From Bacteroidaceae bacterium (GTDB lineage: Bacteria; Bacteroidota; Bacteroidia; Bacteroidales; Bacteroidaceae): a stretch of DNA of 64,000 bases. The notes under the pieces were generated by a model. The model searched no databases. It was not told the origin of the DNA and saw only the letters and a program-made list of their open reading frames with translations. Location: assembly GCA_017551925.1 (NCBI GenBank), contig JAFZKA010000065.1:1-64000 (forward strand). Reading direction: 5' to 3'. The position numbers and the translations under genes were made by a program. Below are positions 62,874-64,000 of the stretch, piece after piece. Each line of letters begins with the position of its first letter. The first letter of the stretch is position 1.

Positions 62874-64000
62874 CTACGGGCACACGGGCCGCACGGAGAA
62901 GCCGAGGTGGCGGTCGCTGCCGTACGCGTTCGCGCCGCTGGAATAGAAGCCGATGTTCCACGCGTTGCCCGGGTAGACCGTGCCGAGCGAACTGGACCAG
63001 TAGTAGCCGACGGAACCAACATCGCCGAGGTTCGTGTCGTAGCGGTACCCGGCAGCAGGGAGGAAAAGTGTGGCGCCGGTTGAATTCCTTACTATCTGCC
63101 ATCCGCCATTGCACCAAGTCCAAGTGTAGTCAGTGGTGTTATCCTTGGTTGCTATAAGTTCGTCAATATCACCTTTTGTGGGCATACGCCAAATGCCGCC
63201 CCAGTTGTAACTGGCTGCGTCATCCTCAAGTACAAGAGTGGTCTTGGAGTCTGTGAAACCATTATAGCCATAAGTGCCATTGTCGCAGTACTTGTTCAGA
63301 GTTTTGTATGAGCCTTCACACCACGTGTAGGTGGACCAGTCGTAACCAGCTGACTTTCCTTTTTTCCAAGTCAACGGATCTTGACTGCTGTAATAAGGTA
63401 CTGTATCGCCCCAGGCAAAGTAGTCTCCGTACTCCTCAGGCTTGGTAGCACCTACGTTGCAGGTGGCCCACTTGAGGCCGGAAGGAAGGCCCAGATCTAC
63501 GTACTCATGGCCGTTGATTATGGGGATTGTGGGATATATCTCCTTGGCTTCTTCCAGGCCGATGGTGGTGCCGGCAGACCAGTCTTTTACTGAGATATTG
63601 GCCAGTTCTATTATATCCTTGCCTACTATCAGGTTCAGGGTGGTGTATTTGCCGCCCTCAAGCGGGATTTCCTGGGCGGAGGTGTAAACGAATACTCTGT
63701 TACCTATGGTGATGGATATTCTGTTTACATCATTCTGCGGTATCTGCAGGCCCGTAAAGCTCATTTCAAAGCCCTGCGTTGGGTCAGCGGCCTTGGGGAT
63801 TATCACTTCTCCTGCCGTGCCAGAGGTTGTTACTTCCTTGGTCAGGTAGTTTATCTTGGCACTTGAGTATGCTCCTGCTGTTACGCTGCTTACATCGGGG
63901 GTGCCGCCAAATTCATTACGGAACTTGAGGTTGACGTTGAGTTTTGCCATTACATGCTCAAAGGTGAGGTTTACCGGGCCGTCTGTAGCCTTGACGCCAG
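62874..64000 (-). CDS. fimbrillin-FISUMP surface protein, N terminus cut by window edge
   Basis: The frame is open to the right edge; an internal ATG at 63950 is not the real start, since upstream codons read GPVNLTFEHVMAKLNVNL, a typical fimbrillin strand. Over 370 residues are visible: a fimbrillin (Mfa-like) domain to about residue 155, then a FISUMP domain (NGHEYVDLGLPSGLKWATCN, FAWGDTVPYY, GGIWRMPTKGDIDELIA, LFLPAAGYR, YYWSSS, LGFSVRPV). It lies 41 bases upstream of the 62017 gene, so they form a tandem operon. Confidence 0.85.
   Translation of the reverse strand, partial: GVKATDGPVNLTFEHVMAKLNVNLKFRNEFGGTPDVSSVTAGAYSSAKINYLTKEVTTSGTAGEVIIPKAADPTQGFEMSFTGLQIPQNDVNRISITIGNRVFVYTSAQEIPLEGGKYTTLNLIVGKDIIELANISVKDWSAGTTIGLEEAKEIYPTIPIINGHEYVDLGLPSGLKWATCNVGATKPEEYGDYFAWGDTVPYYSSQDPLTWKKGKSAGYDWSTYTWCEGSYKTLNKYCDNGTYGYNGFTDSKTTLVLEDDAASYNWGGIWRMPTKGDIDELIATKDNTTDYTWTWCNGGWQIVRNSTGATLFLPAAGYRYDTNLGDVGSVGYYWSSSLGTVYPGNAWNIGFYSSGANAYGSDRHLGFSVRPVCP

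Noticed and set aside
62017-64000. A complete diversity-generating retroelement
   Set aside because: Only the variable-region look is present; no reverse transcriptase, accessory gene or template repeat was found in the window.

Overview
The window comes from a chromosome of the order Bacteroidales (Prevotella/Bacteroides-like). Support: promoters with the Bacteroidetes -7 consensus TAnnTTTG (for example TATCTTTG at 5968, 7932 and 35708), A-rich translation starts without strong Shine-Dalgarno sequences, a tig-clpP-clpX-recQ-guaB block, type IX secretion parts (PorQ, a sorting domain), 6-bladed beta-propeller lipoproteins, FISUMP domains and fimbrillin-like lipoproteins. No phage, CRISPR array or intact insertion sequence was seen.

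Layout. 1-2300: rpsI/rplM with a structured leader, a HicAB toxin-antitoxin pair with twin operators, and two small genes. 2300-8900: secreted proteins and lipoproteins (DUF2271, beta-propeller, PLC-like, DUF4380, FISUMP) and a nucleoside-gate membrane protein. 8976-13237: asnS, a pseudouridine synthase with a Gly/Gln/Arg repeat tail, purB. 13360-17866: MFS, Na+-dependent and POT transporters, with a 178-bp giant stem-loop between two convergent genes. 18012-19684: a beta-propeller lipoprotein, modular hairpin repeats, tRNA-Val. 19862-36503: trpS, then a long leftward run (tig, clpP, clpX, recQ, guaB, three SurA-like foldases, LptA-like, mutL) and divergent lptB; many of these serve outer-membrane biogenesis and protein quality control. 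36505-41205: M6 protease with a T9SS tail, der, era, rpmF, DUF177. 44206-51509: histidine kinase, TatD, prenyl synthase, TonB, PorQ, cmk, ispH. 51535-55636: four genes for oxidative L-fucose use. 59303-64000: DUF349 protein, an Rpn remnant, and two FISUMP surface lipoproteins.

The most unusual part is a family of three cassettes (41433-44171 leftward; 55795-57646 and 57839-59150 rightward). Each encodes an undescribed 49-53 residue peptide (MKKKK.Y..PTT.VV...TE..LC.S, with a C-terminal Trp) about 20 bases ahead of a fimbrillin-like lipoprotein. Two cassettes also share a leader: a -7 promoter element, a 7-bp dyad, a 21-codon upstream ORF ending GGG GGG GGG TAA in a nine-G tract, then a terminator-like hairpin before the peptide gene. 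In both, loss of one G would open a frame that reads through the hairpin; in one copy it stops on an ATGA overlap with the peptide gene start. This looks like a phase-variable or ribosome-controlled attenuator for surface lipoproteins. That function is inferred; the sequence architecture is read directly.
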